A stretch of DNA of 24,732 nt from Clostridiales bacterium (GTDB lineage: Bacteria; Bacillota; Clostridia; Lachnospirales; Lachnospiraceae): assembly GCA_018366495.1 (NCBI GenBank), contig JAGZHZ010000034.1, forward strand, positions 1 through 24,732. The letters are read 5' to 3'. How positions within the stretch are numbered: position 1 is the stretch's first letter; every line of letters starts with the position of its first letter. Below are positions 1 through 7,797 of the stretch, one piece after another. Both the position numbers and the translations under genes were made by a program. The notes beneath the pieces were generated by a model. It saw only the letters and a program-made list of their open reading frames with translations, made no database searches and had not been told where the DNA came from.

Positions 1-49
1 GTGCGCCTTTTCAGCGTATGATTCTAGCAATTTATACACAACAAAAGCA

Positions 50-100
50 AAAAGAGGGATGTGAAAAAACTCAATCGAGTTTTTTCACATCCCCTTTTTG
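50..100. terminator. Bidirectional intrinsic terminator
   Basis: A perfect 12-bp stem (61-72 with 77-88) around a 4-nt loop is extended outward by AT and GGG/CCC pairs (56-60 with 89-93). It is flanked by an A-run on the left and a T-run (95-99) on the right, so it could terminate in either direction. It most likely ends a gene lying left of the window and insulates the regulator operon that starts about 100 nt later. No gene is visible in bases 1-49. Confidence 0.85.
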
Positions 101-150
101 TCTTTTGTTTTTTCGGTTAAAAAAGATCCGAACGGCAATTTGCCAGAAAA

Positions 151-179
151 ATGACAAACAGAAAAAAATATGATACAAT
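151..179 (+). promoter_or_regulatory. Probable sigma-A promoter of the two-component operon
   Basis: ATGACA (151-156) and TACAAT (174-179) are separated by exactly 17 bp. The predicted transcript start, near 186, leaves a 20-nt leader containing the AAAGGAGG ribosome binding site at 191-198. This supports the GTG start at 206 over the in-frame ATG at 170, which would lie upstream of the transcript start. Called by eye only. Confidence 0.5.
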
Positions 180-205
180 ACTTTCAGAAAAAAGGAGGAC
201 AGACA

Positions 206-1015
206 GTGAATATTTTGATTGTAGACGATGAAATATTGGAAGTTGCCGTGATTGAAAAGATGATTGACAGAGAAAAATTGGGGATTGATGAGATCTATAA
301 AGCGTACAGTATGAATCAGGCAATCGGAATTCTGAACCAATATAAAGTTTCAATCCTGCTGAGTGATATTGAAATGCCAAAAGGAAGCGGACACCAGCTG
401 GTAGAATGGATCAGAGAAAGAGAGCTGGAGGTAGTCCCGATCTTTTTGACAAGCCATGCAGAATTTGAATATGCCAAGAAGGCTTTGATGATGCAGGTAA
501 GAGATTATCTTCTGAAACCGATACAGAAAGAAGAACTGGAGAAAAGTCTCTTTGCGGCTGCAGAGCTTGTGAAGAGACAAAAAGAGAATAAACAGAATGA
601 ACGGTATGCGAGATACTGGAAAAATGAACAGGATGCCGTGAAAAATACGGATGCTCAGGAAGAAAAGATAAAAAATACAGCCAGTATTGTAAAAAAAGTG
701 CAGAAATACATTGATGAAAATCCGGAAAAAGATTTGGATCGGGGAACACTGGCCGCACAGGTGTATCTCCATCCAGATTACCTGTCTCATATCTTTAAAA
801 AGCAGACTGGAATTTCAATCTCCAACTATATTATACAGGTACGAACGGACCAGGCAAAAAAATTGCTTGTGACGACAAGCAGGAATATTTCAGAAATTGC
901 TTTGGAGTGCGGCTATGAGAATACCGCATATTTTACAAAAATTTTTAAAAATGCAGTTCACATGACGCCGAAAGAATATAGAAGGACCCAGACAGATGCA
1001 GAAGATAAGATGTAA
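206..1015 (+). CDS. AraC-family response regulator (YesN type)
   Basis: DNA-binding response regulator of 269 aa, partner of the sensor kinase encoded immediately downstream. The N-terminal receiver domain (about 1-120) has the acidic pair D8/D9, phosphoacceptor D54 in the SDIEMP motif, T82 and K104 in LLKP. The C-terminal third (about 165-267) holds two AraC-type helix-turn-helices, with the recognisable stretches YLSHIFKKQTG and ECGYENTAYFTKIFK. I chose GTG at 206 because AGGAGG lies 7 nt upstream and the protein then begins directly with the receiver strand MNILIVDDE; the longer in-frame ATG at 170 adds 12 residues without a ribosome site. The gene overlaps the kinase by 20 nt. This architecture usually controls carbohydrate uptake or metabolism genes; the target here is not known. 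Confidence 0.9.
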   Translation: MNILIVDDEILEVAVIEKMIDREKLGIDEIYKAYSMNQAIGILNQYKVSILLSDIEMPKGSGHQLVEWIRERELEVVPIFLTSHAEFEYAKKALMMQVRDYLLKPIQKEELEKSLFAAAELVKRQKENKQNERYARYWKNEQDAVKNTDAQEEKIKNTASIVKKVQKYIDENPEKDLDRGTLAAQVYLHPDYLSHIFKKQTGISISNYIIQVRTDQAKKLLVTTSRNISEIALECGYENTAYFTKIFKNAVHMTPKEYRRTQTDAEDKM

Positions 1016-2723
1016 AAATTCTCTGAAATTCCGAAGTATGGCAGCGTTGAGCGGATTGCTTGTCTTATTCAGTTCACTGATCATCGCCTATAATTTTTAT
1101 ATTTTTAAAATTATGGACAGAGAGATTGATACTACGCTAAAAACATCTCTGGAAATGTACACGCAGGAGATTGAACGGGATCTGGACAATGCGGAAGCGT
1201 TTTTAATCAATAAATGCCTGAATCGAGATCTCATAAGAAAGATTCAGGATACGGGACATAATGTGGAACGCTATCTGGCAATTCTGGAAATGCAGGATAT
1301 CTTTGACAGCTCCATCCGCACTTATAATCTTATGGATGGACTTTTTCTGTATGATATTCAAAATGCAGTTTACATCGGAAAGACGAAATATGACATGCAA
1401 AGAGAAGAAGAACAAAAAGTCAAAGAAAATATGGATCATCTGATTCAAAAGTTTGATCAAAATGCAAAAGAACACGAGAATGAATGGTTTTCTGTTCAGA
1501 TTGAAAACAGTTTTTTTCTGGTAAAAATGTTCCAGATACAAAATACTTACATTGGTTGCTGGATCGAAACGGATACGATTCTGGAGAATCTTCGGACGCT
1601 GTCGCTGGAGAGTGACGATGCCGTTTTGATGCTGGATGCAGAGCACGCTGTTTTAAGCCAAGACTTTTTTGCTGACACGGTGAATCCGGAGAAATCCTAC
1701 ATAAAGTCCGAATATAAGAAATATAAAATTATTTCCTCAGAATATCAATGTCCTTCTTTTGCATTTATCGTTCTGCGCAGAAAGGATAATCTTTTGGGAT
1801 CTCTAAAAGGAGCTGGAACACAGATCCTGCTGGCTTTTGCACTGATTATTTTTCTGAGCATTTTAATCATGTGGTTTGAAATGAAATTTTTTTTCTGGCC
1901 TTTAAATAAACTGATTGATGCGATGAATCAGCTTAAAAAAGGAAATCTGGATATCTCTATGCACGGCAAGAGCGAGTTTGAAGAATTTCAGACTTTAAAT
2001 GACACGTTTGACAGTATGACAGCGGAGATCAAAAAATTAAAGATTGAAGTGTATGAAGAGATGCTGAAAAAACAGCGGACAGAACTTTTGTATCTTCAGG
2101 AGCAGATCAATCCTCATTTTCTGACAAACTGTATGAGCTTGATTCGAAATCTTTCTCTGATCGGTGACAATGAAAATGTGCAGAAAGCATCTGTCCTGGT
2201 GAGCAACCATATGCGGTATACGCTGGCAAACAGCACGATGGTATCATTGTCGAAAGAACTGACTCATGTGAAGAATTATGAAGAACTGCAGAAAATGCGG
2301 TATGGGGATCAATTTCTTCTGACTGTGACGATGGAAAAAGGACTGGAAAATTGTCAGGTACCGACAATGCTGATTCAAGTGTTTGTGGATAATGCTATCA
2401 AACATCAGCTTGATCCGGACCGCCAGCTGAAAATTGAGACAGAAATCAGGAAAGTGGATGGAAAACTGTGGATTTCGATCCGAGATTCCGGGGAGGGATT
2501 TTCTGAGGAAGTGCTGCGCAGACTTCAAAATCATGAGAAACTGATAAATGAGGAAGGAGAACATGTAGGAATCTATAACGTTTTTCAAAGACTGGAGATT
2601 TTATATGGAAAGGAAGCACAGATTTCCTTTTCCAATCAGAAAGGATCAGGCGCCAGAATTGATATCATAATTCCAATCAAAAAAACAATGGTCTGTGGAG
2701 AAACGGAAGGATTGAAAGGATGA
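996..2723 (+). CDS. Membrane sensor histidine kinase (YesM type)
   Basis: Sensor kinase of 575 aa. One membrane helix lies at about 16-35, an extracytoplasmic sensing segment at about 40-270, and a second helix at about 276-295. A HAMP linker (about 296-350) leads into a His_kinase domain with the phospho-acceptor H374 in QINPHFL. The ATPase domain has the N box FVDNAIKH (463-470), the G1 box DSGEGF (497-502) and HVGIYNV (523-529). This is the LytS/YesM class, in which the histidine follows an INPHFL motif. It starts inside the response regulator gene (20-nt overlap) with a weak AAGGA site, and overlaps the binding-protein gene by ATGA, so all three are probably translationally coupled. It should phosphorylate the upstream AraC-type regulator. 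The ligand is unknown; the co-encoded lipoprotein is a plausible ligand-presenting partner (inference). Confidence 0.92.
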   Translation: MQKIRCKNSLKFRSMAALSGLLVLFSSLIIAYNFYIFKIMDREIDTTLKTSLEMYTQEIERDLDNAEAFLINKCLNRDLIRKIQDTGHNVERYLAILEMQDIFDSSIRTYNLMDGLFLYDIQNAVYIGKTKYDMQREEEQKVKENMDHLIQKFDQNAKEHENEWFSVQIENSFFLVKMFQIQNTYIGCWIETDTILENLRTLSLESDDAVLMLDAEHAVLSQDFFADTVNPEKSYIKSEYKKYKIISSEYQCPSFAFIVLRRKDNLLGSLKGAGTQILLAFALIIFLSILIMWFEMKFFFWPLNKLIDAMNQLKKGNLDISMHGKSEFEEFQTLNDTFDSMTAEIKKLKIEVYEEMLKKQRTELLYLQEQINPHFLTNCMSLIRNLSLIGDNENVQKASVLVSNHMRYTLANSTMVSLSKELTHVKNYEELQKMRYGDQFLLTVTMEKGLENCQVPTMLIQVFVDNAIKHQLDPDRQLKIETEIRKVDGKLWISIRDSGEGFSEEVLRRLQNHEKLINEEGEHVGIYNVFQRLEILYGKEAQISFSNQKGSGARIDIIIPIKKTMVCGETEGLKG

Positions 2724-4252
2724 AAAGAAAGATAACAGGTTATTTGATTCTGCTTTTTCTTGTAACAGGTTTTTTTGTGGGATGCACAAAAAAGGAAGAA
2801 CCACAGCGCACAGAGATACAAGAATCCGGACAAAACAGAACGAAGCTTGTAGTCGCATATGAAACATCAGCCGCAAACTATAAGGAAGATCAGAAAATGG
2901 TAGAAGAAAAAGTAGCGGAACTGGTAAGAGAAAAGCTGGATATTGATGTTGAATTTAAAGTGATTGCTGCAAATCAGAATTATGAAGAAGAAATTCATGC
3001 AATGCTTGCCGGGCAGCAGCAGCTGGATGTGATCTACAGCTATGCCGATCTGTGCTCTGAGCTTCTGCTCAATCAGCAGCTGTATCCTCTTGACTCTCTG
3101 ATGGAGAGCTATGGAGAAGGAATAGAAAGAGAGATTGGAGAGGATGTGCTGGATGTATGCAGAAGAAATGGAGAATTGTACCAGATTCCTACAAATCATG
3201 ATTTTGCAGTGAGCTGGGAAGGATATATTTTAAATAAAAAAATTTTGGATAAATACAAAATAAAAAAAGAAGATATCACCTCAATGGAAAAGCTGGAAGA
3301 AGTTTTTGCCCTGATAAAAGAGAAAGAACCTGATATGGAAATTGTAAACTCAGACAGCGGATATATGATGGTAAATCAGTATTTCGCGGGAGGAGCAAAC
3401 GGGCTGTTTGGAGTGCACATGGATTATGGGCGTGAGGAGTCGTATACGAATCTGTTTAAGACAGAGGAATATAAAGAAATGATTGAGAGGATATACCGTT
3501 GGCGAGAACTGGGATATCTGACACGAGACATTCTGGATGACTCTTATTCCACAGACGAACAGTTTGCAGCAGGAAAATTATTTGCCTATGCATGTAGGGG
3601 AAAGCCAGGAATTGAACAGCAGGAAAAACTGTCCACAGGACAGGAAGTCATATTTGTACAATTTGGAGAAAATACGGTCAGCAGTAATTCGCCAGCCTCT
3701 GTTGGATGGAGCATCACACGCAACAGCGTTTCACCAGAAAAATCGATGCAGCTGTTGAACCTATTGTACACCGATCCGGAAATTATGAATCTTTTATCCT
3801 ACGGAGTGGAAGGCGTACATTATGTCAAGACAGAAGACGGCCATATCACATTTCCGGAAGGAAAGACAACGAACCCGTTTATCGGGGAAGCATGGAGAAT
3901 GCCGAATCAATTTATCACATACGTCTGGGAAGGAAATCCTCTGACTCTGTGGGAAGATATGCGCCGATTTAATGAAGAATCTCTCCATGACTGCGACTAT
4001 GGATTTAACTTTGATATTTCCTCTGTCTTTTCTGTTTACATGGATCTTCAGGAAATCTATGGGAGATACCGGCGTATTCTGGAAAATGGTTTTGCCGATC
4101 CACAGGAGGGACTTGCAGAGATGAACAGGGAGTTGGATGCTCATTTTATTGATGAAGTGATTGCGGAGAAGCAAAGGCAGTATGATGAATGGAAAAAAGA
4201 GAAAGAAATGCAGAAAAAAGAAGAAGACAGAAAAAGAATGATGCAAAACTAA
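2720..4252 (+). CDS. Extracellular sugar-type solute-binding lipoprotein (DUF3502-like C-terminus)
   Basis: Lipoprotein of 510 aa with a basic N-terminus, a hydrophobic signal segment (about 5-21) and a probable lipobox ending at C22 (FVGC). The mature part resembles family 1 ABC substrate-binding proteins. The C-terminal region (about 420-500), with GFNFDISSV, an ENGFADP turn and an EKQRQYDEW tail, resembles the DUF3502 domain found in oligosaccharide-binding proteins. The last 30 residues are very rich in K and E and probably helical. Its ATG overlaps the kinase stop (ATGA). No ABC permease or ATPase gene accompanies it, unlike most family members. It may therefore deliver ligand to a distant permease pair or present ligand to the kinase. 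Family assignment is firm; substrate is not predictable. Confidence 0.85.
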   Translation: MKRKITGYLILLFLVTGFFVGCTKKEEPQRTEIQESGQNRTKLVVAYETSAANYKEDQKMVEEKVAELVREKLDIDVEFKVIAANQNYEEEIHAMLAGQQQLDVIYSYADLCSELLLNQQLYPLDSLMESYGEGIEREIGEDVLDVCRRNGELYQIPTNHDFAVSWEGYILNKKILDKYKIKKEDITSMEKLEEVFALIKEKEPDMEIVNSDSGYMMVNQYFAGGANGLFGVHMDYGREESYTNLFKTEEYKEMIERIYRWRELGYLTRDILDDSYSTDEQFAAGKLFAYACRGKPGIEQQEKLSTGQEVIFVQFGENTVSSNSPASVGWSITRNSVSPEKSMQLLNLLYTDPEIMNLLSYGVEGVHYVKTEDGHITFPEGKTTNPFIGEAWRMPNQFITYVWEGNPLTLWEDMRRFNEESLHDCDYGFNFDISSVFSVYMDLQEIYGRYRRILENGFADPQEGLAEMNRELDAHFIDEVIAEKQRQYDEWKKEKEMQKKEEDRKRMMQN

Positions 4253-4281
4253 AAAGAGAAAAAGAGAGAAAGGAAAACAAA

Positions 4282-4926
4282 ATGAGAGAAGAAATTGTAA
4301 AAGAACAAATCTGCGATATTGGCAGAAGAATGTATCAGAGAAATATGGTAGCAGCAAATGATGGAAACATTTCCGTACGAATCAGCGAACATGAGATTTT
4401 ATGTACACCGACTGGAGTGTCAAAGGGTTTTATGACGCCGGAATATATCTGCAAGACAGATGAAAATGGAAAATTATTAGAAGCAAATGGAGATTTTCGA
4501 CCATCCTCTGAGATGAAAATGCACTTGAAAGTATATGAGAAGCGGCCGGATATCATGGCAGTTGTCCATGCACACCCGATGTTTGCAACTTCTTTTGCAA
4601 TCACAGGGATTCCTCTGACACAGCCAATTATGCCAGAAGCAGTGGTGAATTTGGGAACAGTGCCGATTGCGCCATATGCGACGCCATCTACGGAAGAAGT
4701 ACCGCAGTCGATTGTTCCATTTTTAGAGGATTACAATGCGATCCTGCTTGCCAATCATGGCGCTCTTGCCTGGGGAAAAGATCTGATGGCGGCATACTAT
4801 AAACTGGAATCTTTGGAGTTCTATGCAGAACTATTATATCGCACACGACAGCTTGGAGGAGCGCGGGAGCTGAATGAAGAACAAGTAGAGAAATTATATG
4901 ACATAAAAAGAAAACTGGGATTATAG
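4282..4926 (+). CDS. fucA: Class II aldolase, probable L-fuculose-phosphate aldolase
   Basis: Cytoplasmic zinc-dependent aldolase of 214 aa, the usual length for FucA. The class II aldolase/adducin fold is recognisable from NDGNISVR (26-33), TPTGVSKG (42-49), the catalytic glutamate E77 in SSEMKMH, zinc ligands H96 and H98 in VVHAHP, and H159 in LANHGALAWG. FucA cleaves L-fuculose-1-phosphate to dihydroxyacetone phosphate and L-lactaldehyde; related members act on rhamnulose-1-phosphate or ribulose-5-phosphate, so the sugar is uncertain. I chose ATG at 4282 because AGGA lies 7 nt upstream; the frame is open further up, but that part is a run of K/R/E codons overlapping the binding-protein gene. 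The 29-nt gap from that gene has no visible terminator, so it is probably the last gene of the sensor operon, suggesting deoxy-sugar or pentose metabolism (inference). Confidence 0.82.
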   Translation: MREEIVKEQICDIGRRMYQRNMVAANDGNISVRISEHEILCTPTGVSKGFMTPEYICKTDENGKLLEANGDFRPSSEMKMHLKVYEKRPDIMAVVHAHPMFATSFAITGIPLTQPIMPEAVVNLGTVPIAPYATPSTEEVPQSIVPFLEDYNAILLANHGALAWGKDLMAAYYKLESLEFYAELLYRTRQLGGARELNEEQVEKLYDIKRKLGL

Positions 4927-4963
4927 AGGCAGATTACAGGGCAAAGGTATTTTGAAAAAAAGA

Positions 4964-4994
4964 TTGTCAACATATCAACAAAAAAAGTTGACAA
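4964..4994. promoter_or_regulatory. BirA-like biotin operator 1 upstream of bioY
   Basis: TTGTCAAC (4964-4971) and its exact inverted copy GTTGACAA (4987-4994) are separated by 15 bp. This matches the known layout of BirA repressor sites in Firmicutes (TTGTTAAC, about 15 bp, GTTAACAA), here with one symmetric substitution per half. The right half contains the -35 box of the bioY promoter, so bound BirA-biotin should block RNA polymerase. The match is by eye from the known consensus. Confidence 0.75.
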
Positions 4995-5016
4995 AATGCA
5001 GGACATGGCGTATAGT
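4988..5016 (+). promoter_or_regulatory. Strong sigma-A promoter of bioY
   Basis: Consensus -35 TTGACA (4988-4993) and near-consensus -10 TATAGT (5011-5016) have the ideal 17-bp spacing. The start of transcription should fall near 5022-5024. The -35 box lies inside operator 1, and operator 2 begins at the predicted transcript start, so the promoter is bracketed by biotin operators. Confidence 0.82.
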
Positions 5017-5022
5017 GGAAAA

Positions 5023-5053
5023 AGGTTAACCAAATAAAAAAATAAGTTGACAA
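5023..5053. promoter_or_regulatory. BirA-like biotin operator 2 in the bioY leader
   Basis: AGGTTAAC (5023-5030), then 15 bp, then GTTGACAA (5046-5053). The right half is identical to that of operator 1 and the spacing is the same; the left half is weaker in its first two bases. It covers the predicted transcription start and ends just before the AGGAG ribosome site (5056-5060). It may act with operator 1 for tighter repression. Confidence 0.65.
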
Positions 5054-5067
5054 TCAGGAGAAAATAA

Positions 5068-5622
5068 ATGAAAAAGACGAATACAAAAACAATCGTGATG
5101 ATTGGAATGTTTGCGGCAGTGCTGGCAGTGCTGTCTCAGATTTCAATTCCGATGCCTTCTGGTGTTCCTGTGACACTTCAGACTTTCGCCGTGGCACTTA
5201 CCGGATTTATTTTAGGATGGAAGTATGGGGCGATTTCAGTTGGAATCTATATTTTGCTTGGAACAGTTGGAGTTCCCGTGTTTTCTAATTTTTCAGGTGG
5301 GCTGGGAGCACTGTTTGGAAAAACAGGAGGTTTTATCTGGGGATTCTTATTTCTGGCAGGATTCTGCGGTGTCAGCCACATCACGAAAAAAAAGACAGTC
5401 ATTGTTCTGTCAAGCGCGCTGGGACTGCTCATCTGTCATTTACTGGGAGCCTTTCAGTTTCAGATTATTGCAGGAATGGGATTCTGGGAGTCCGCTCTGC
5501 TCGTCTCCGTGCCTTATCTGTTAAAAGACGCCATTTCTGTTTTTTTGGCATATGCTGTTGGAAAAGTAGTATTAAAAAGTCTGCGCGCAGCTAACATTGG
5601 TCTGTGCGAAAAAAGAGTTTGA
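5068..5622 (+). CDS. bioY: Biotin transporter substrate-binding subunit BioY
   Basis: Integral membrane S component of an energy-coupling factor (ECF) biotin transporter, 184 aa, normal family length. About six hydrophobic segments are visible. Family hallmarks are PMPSGVPVTLQTFAV near the N-terminus, the glycine-rich loop GGLGALFGKTGGF, and PYLLKDAISVFLAYAVG near the C-terminus. The ATG has AGGAG 7 nt upstream. No EcfA or EcfT genes are nearby, so it presumably shares a general ECF module encoded elsewhere or works alone, as some BioY proteins do. Two BirA-like operators at the promoter indicate repression when biotin is plentiful. It is transcribed alone: its own promoter upstream and a strong terminator immediately downstream. 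No biotin synthesis genes are in the window, consistent with scavenging. Confidence 0.95.
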   Translation: MKKTNTKTIVMIGMFAAVLAVLSQISIPMPSGVPVTLQTFAVALTGFILGWKYGAISVGIYILLGTVGVPVFSNFSGGLGALFGKTGGFIWGFLFLAGFCGVSHITKKKTVIVLSSALGLLICHLLGAFQFQIIAGMGFWESALLVSVPYLLKDAISVFLAYAVGKVVLKSLRAANIGLCEKRV

Positions 5623-5631
5623 AAGAAAAAT

Positions 5632-5680
5632 AAAAAAGGGAGACTCTTCTCGATATTTTTGAGGAAGAGCCTCCCTTTTT
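5632..5680. terminator. Bidirectional terminator between bioY and the anti-sigma gene
   Basis: A long stem pairs AAAAAGGGAG-CTCTTC (about 5632-5650) with GAGGAAGAGCCTCCC-TTTTT (5661-5680), around a T-rich loop. The A-run and T-run on either side allow termination from both directions. This fits its place between bioY (plus) and the convergent anti-sigma gene (minus). Confidence 0.9.
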
Positions 5681-5710
5681 ATGACAAAAACAATTTTTTC
5701 AAGAGTAAAT

Positions 5711-6919
5711 TTATAAATCAATTATTTCCTGAAAAAGAACATGTGAAGAAGAAGTATCTTTTTCTTTTGCGGAACCTTCTGTAGCATATAGAGTGATTTG
5801 AAACTGTTCTGCTTCTTCTGGAATGGCTTCCATAGACGCCTGATAAGAAAAGGTGGAGGAGACAGCAGAAATAAACTGGAATGTCAGATGTCCCTGGTCG
5901 AGCGAAGGCATAAAGAAAAATTCGTATTTTTCGCTTAAGTCTTCATCTGGCGCTCCATCAAATATAAGATGAGTAGAGCAGGAAGTGACCACGAGAGAAG
6001 CTGTCGTAAATAAATCCGTATCTTCTGTAAAATCATAGGAAATAACATTTGCACGGCTGATTGGCGCCGTATATTCAATAGACCATTCGTCGTTTAAGAA
6101 AGAACTTGGCACAAACGCTTCATATTGTACGTTATAGGAGTGACCGTCCGGCGTCGTAATTTCCTGAAGCATATCATTGCGCAGTTCAGAAATGTTCCAA
6201 GAAAATGAAAATTCCTGTTCTTCTTTCAGAGACTCAAACAGCTCGGAGTGAGCGGTGGAACTGATGTCACAGTAAGCATATCCCACAAATGTATCATCGG
6301 TCACCCTCTTTGCGCAAAGCATATTTTCCTGCGAAATATCGACAGATAAACCGTTGATTGACATGACAGGAGCGCCTGCCTTGTTTGTGATGGAAACCGC
6401 ATTGGAAGGAAAGATCCGGTTCGGATCGACAATGCGATAAGTCATCAGAAAATCATATCCATTGCAAAAGAGTTCTTCCAGATAAATTTCAACTCCGGAT
6501 ACATCAGAAGAGAGCTGAGGATTCAGCTTCTGATGAACCACGATATAATCACTGGAATCTATGTGATTGTTGTGCAACGTTTCAAGATATCCCCAGTCTT
6601 TGGTGCTTTGCAGATAGGAAATGACGCTGTCTGCGGTTGGAGTTGGAGAATCGGTTTTAAAAAGTGCGCCGATTACCGGCAGCTTGGACGCAAGTGCAGG
6701 GTTAGAAAAACCAAAGATCAAAAAAAGAACGATGCAGCAGGCTGCTGCGGTCAGAAAGCGCAGCGTTTTGTGATAAAGTTTTGGGGACAGATTAGATGAG
6801 GAGGAAACAGTTTTAATAGAAGAAAATGTCTCATTAAGCCGATCTTCTATATTTTGAGGAATTGCTGCATCTTGTTTCAATATTTTTTTTAAATCTTTTT
6901 CCGTCATAAATGATTTCAT
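5711..6919 (-). CDS. Membrane anti-sigma factor with DUF4179 domain
   Basis: Protein of 402 aa, predicted to hold the sigma factor encoded just upstream inactive at the membrane. The N-terminal ~52 residues are cytoplasmic and charged, followed by one membrane helix (about 53-72). The motif NPALASKLPVIGALFK (73-88) directly after the helix is characteristic of DUF4179 proteins. The remaining ~310 residues are extracellular and beta-rich, with no recognised catalytic motif. I chose the ATG at 6919 because AAGGAG lies 7 nt upstream and the ATG overlaps the sigma stop codon as ATGA; a longer in-frame GTG at 6940 lies upstream of that ribosome site. Coupled sigma and DUF4179 genes are common in Firmicutes. 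The activating signal and release mechanism cannot be read from the sequence. Confidence 0.82.
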   Translation of the reverse strand: MKSFMTEKDLKKILKQDAAIPQNIEDRLNETFSSIKTVSSSSNLSPKLYHKTLRFLTAAACCIVLFLIFGFSNPALASKLPVIGALFKTDSPTPTADSVISYLQSTKDWGYLETLHNNHIDSSDYIVVHQKLNPQLSSDVSGVEIYLEELFCNGYDFLMTYRIVDPNRIFPSNAVSITNKAGAPVMSINGLSVDISQENMLCAKRVTDDTFVGYAYCDISSTAHSELFESLKEEQEFSFSWNISELRNDMLQEITTPDGHSYNVQYEAFVPSSFLNDEWSIEYTAPISRANVISYDFTEDTDLFTTASLVVTSCSTHLIFDGAPDEDLSEKYEFFFMPSLDQGHLTFQFISAVSSTFSYQASMEAIPEEAEQFQITLYATEGSAKEKDTSSSHVLFQEIIDL

Positions 6920-7437
6920 AGACATTCTCCTTTCTGACACGGTAAAAAATCAGTATGCTTCAGACAGGCTTCTCTTGCGCGGGACAGCCGTGTCTTTACC
7001 GTATTTTCATTCATGTCAAGAATCTGAGCGATTTCGCGAATTTTAAATCCTTCTACATAATAGAGAACCAGAATAATCCGGTAACGTGGATCAATCGACA
7101 TAAGAAGCTCTTCAAATTCCAGATGATTCTGCGTCATGTCCGGAATAGAAGGTTCCGGAAGTTTGTCAAGAGAACAATAGTTTTTATTTTTTTGCAGGAA
7201 ATCTTTACATTGGTTGATGAGAATGCGAATTAACCATGTTTTAAAATACTTTGCTTCCCGAAGCGTGTGAATATTTTCAAAACAGGCAAGAATTGTATCC
7301 TGGAGTACATCTGCGATATCGTGATCGTTATGCAGATAACTTTTGGCGATTTTATACATCTGCTGTTTATTTTTCTTCATTAGCTCAATAAAAGCATCTG
7401 TGTCATGATTCATTGCTTTTTTAACAAGAAAAATCAT
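6916..7437 (-). CDS. ECF-type RNA polymerase sigma factor
   Basis: Extracytoplasmic-function sigma factor of 173 aa. Region 2 (about 15-80) contains DVLQDTILACFENI and the -10-recognition helix YFKTWLIRILINQCKD. Region 4 (about 108-160) has the helix-turn-helix FKIREIAQILDMNENTVKTR. No region 1 or 3 is present, as expected for the class. The ATG at 7437 follows an AGGGGGG ribosome site by about 6 nt. The stop overlaps the anti-sigma start (ATGA), so the pair forms one coupled operon. It resembles the SigV/SigX group of cell-envelope stress sigmas, but the regulon is unknown. An extended -10 promoter upstream looks like a housekeeping promoter; an ECF-type autoregulatory AAC/CGT promoter was not recognised. 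Confidence 0.93.
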   Translation of the reverse strand: MIFLVKKAMNHDTDAFIELMKKNKQQMYKIAKSYLHNDHDIADVLQDTILACFENIHTLREAKYFKTWLIRILINQCKDFLQKNKNYCSLDKLPEPSIPDMTQNHLEFEELLMSIDPRYRIILVLYYVEGFKIREIAQILDMNENTVKTRLSRAREACLKHTDFLPCQKGECL

Positions 7438-7465
7438 TATAATCCCCCCTACTTTTTCAGTTTAA

Positions 7466-7474
7466 ATTATAGCA
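7466..7474 (-). promoter_or_regulatory. Extended -10 promoter of the sigma/anti-sigma operon
   Basis: On the minus strand TGC precedes TATAAT (plus coordinates 7466-7471), giving an extended -10 element. No good -35 sits at 16-18 bp; TTGTCA lies 21 bp away. The predicted transcript starts near 7459, giving a leader of about 22 nt that contains the AGGGGGG ribosome site. Confidence 0.5.
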
Positions 7475-7630
7475 CAGGAGCTGCTCTTTTTTTGACAAGA
7501 TATATTTTTTTTTCCTATCTATTAGACAGAAAAAAATGACGAATAGTTTCAAAAAGAAAAAAGATTATTCTGTTTTTTGGGGAGTACTTGAAAAAATACA
7601 AAAAACTTTGAAATTTCTTATGTTACAAAA

Positions 7631-7659
7631 TAGACAAAAAAGACGAAGTGTGATATGAT
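7631..7659 (+). promoter_or_regulatory. Probable promoter of nifJ
   Basis: TAGACA (7631-7636) and TATGAT (7654-7659) are spaced by 17 bp, with T- and A-rich DNA upstream that could act as an UP element. Transcription would start near 7666 and leave a leader of about 155 nt. Confidence 0.55.
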
Positions 7660-7680
7660 AAAACCATATGAGGTGATTCA

Positions 7681-7797
7681 AAGCGAGAAGGGCGCTTGTT
7701 TATGAGATATTTAAACATACACCGGATTGCTTGAAAACAGAGTGCTTCTGCACTCTAATAGAAGAACCGCACAAGGAAATCCGAAAAACGGATATCC
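7681..7797 (+). promoter_or_regulatory. Structured 5' leader of nifJ
   Basis: Three small hairpins occur in order: AAGCG/CGCTT (7681-7685 with 7693-7697), a perfect 7-bp AGAGTGC/GCACTCT with a 4-nt loop (7739-7756), and a 9-bp stem with one mismatch around a five-A loop (7775-7797) just before the AAGGAGG site (7806-7812). No U-run follows any of them, so they look like leader stabilisers or an RNA-level control site, not terminators. No known riboswitch class was recognised. Confidence 0.45.

Noticed and set aside
170..205. In-frame ATG giving a 281-aa response regulator
   Set aside because: It adds 12 residues ahead of the receiver domain, has no ribosome site and lies at or upstream of the predicted transcript start; GTG at 206 has a perfect AGGAGG 7 nt upstream.
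4189..4281. N-terminal extension of the aldolase frame
   Set aside because: The 31 codons are a K/R/E-rich by-product of overlap with the binding-protein gene; the ATG at 4282 has its own ribosome site and begins at the family's normal N-terminus.
4937..4948. ACAGGGCAAAGG also present at about 23126-23137, as if an attachment-site pair
   Set aside because: A single 12-base match within 25 kb is expected by chance, the flanks differ, and everything between is ordinary core chromosome.
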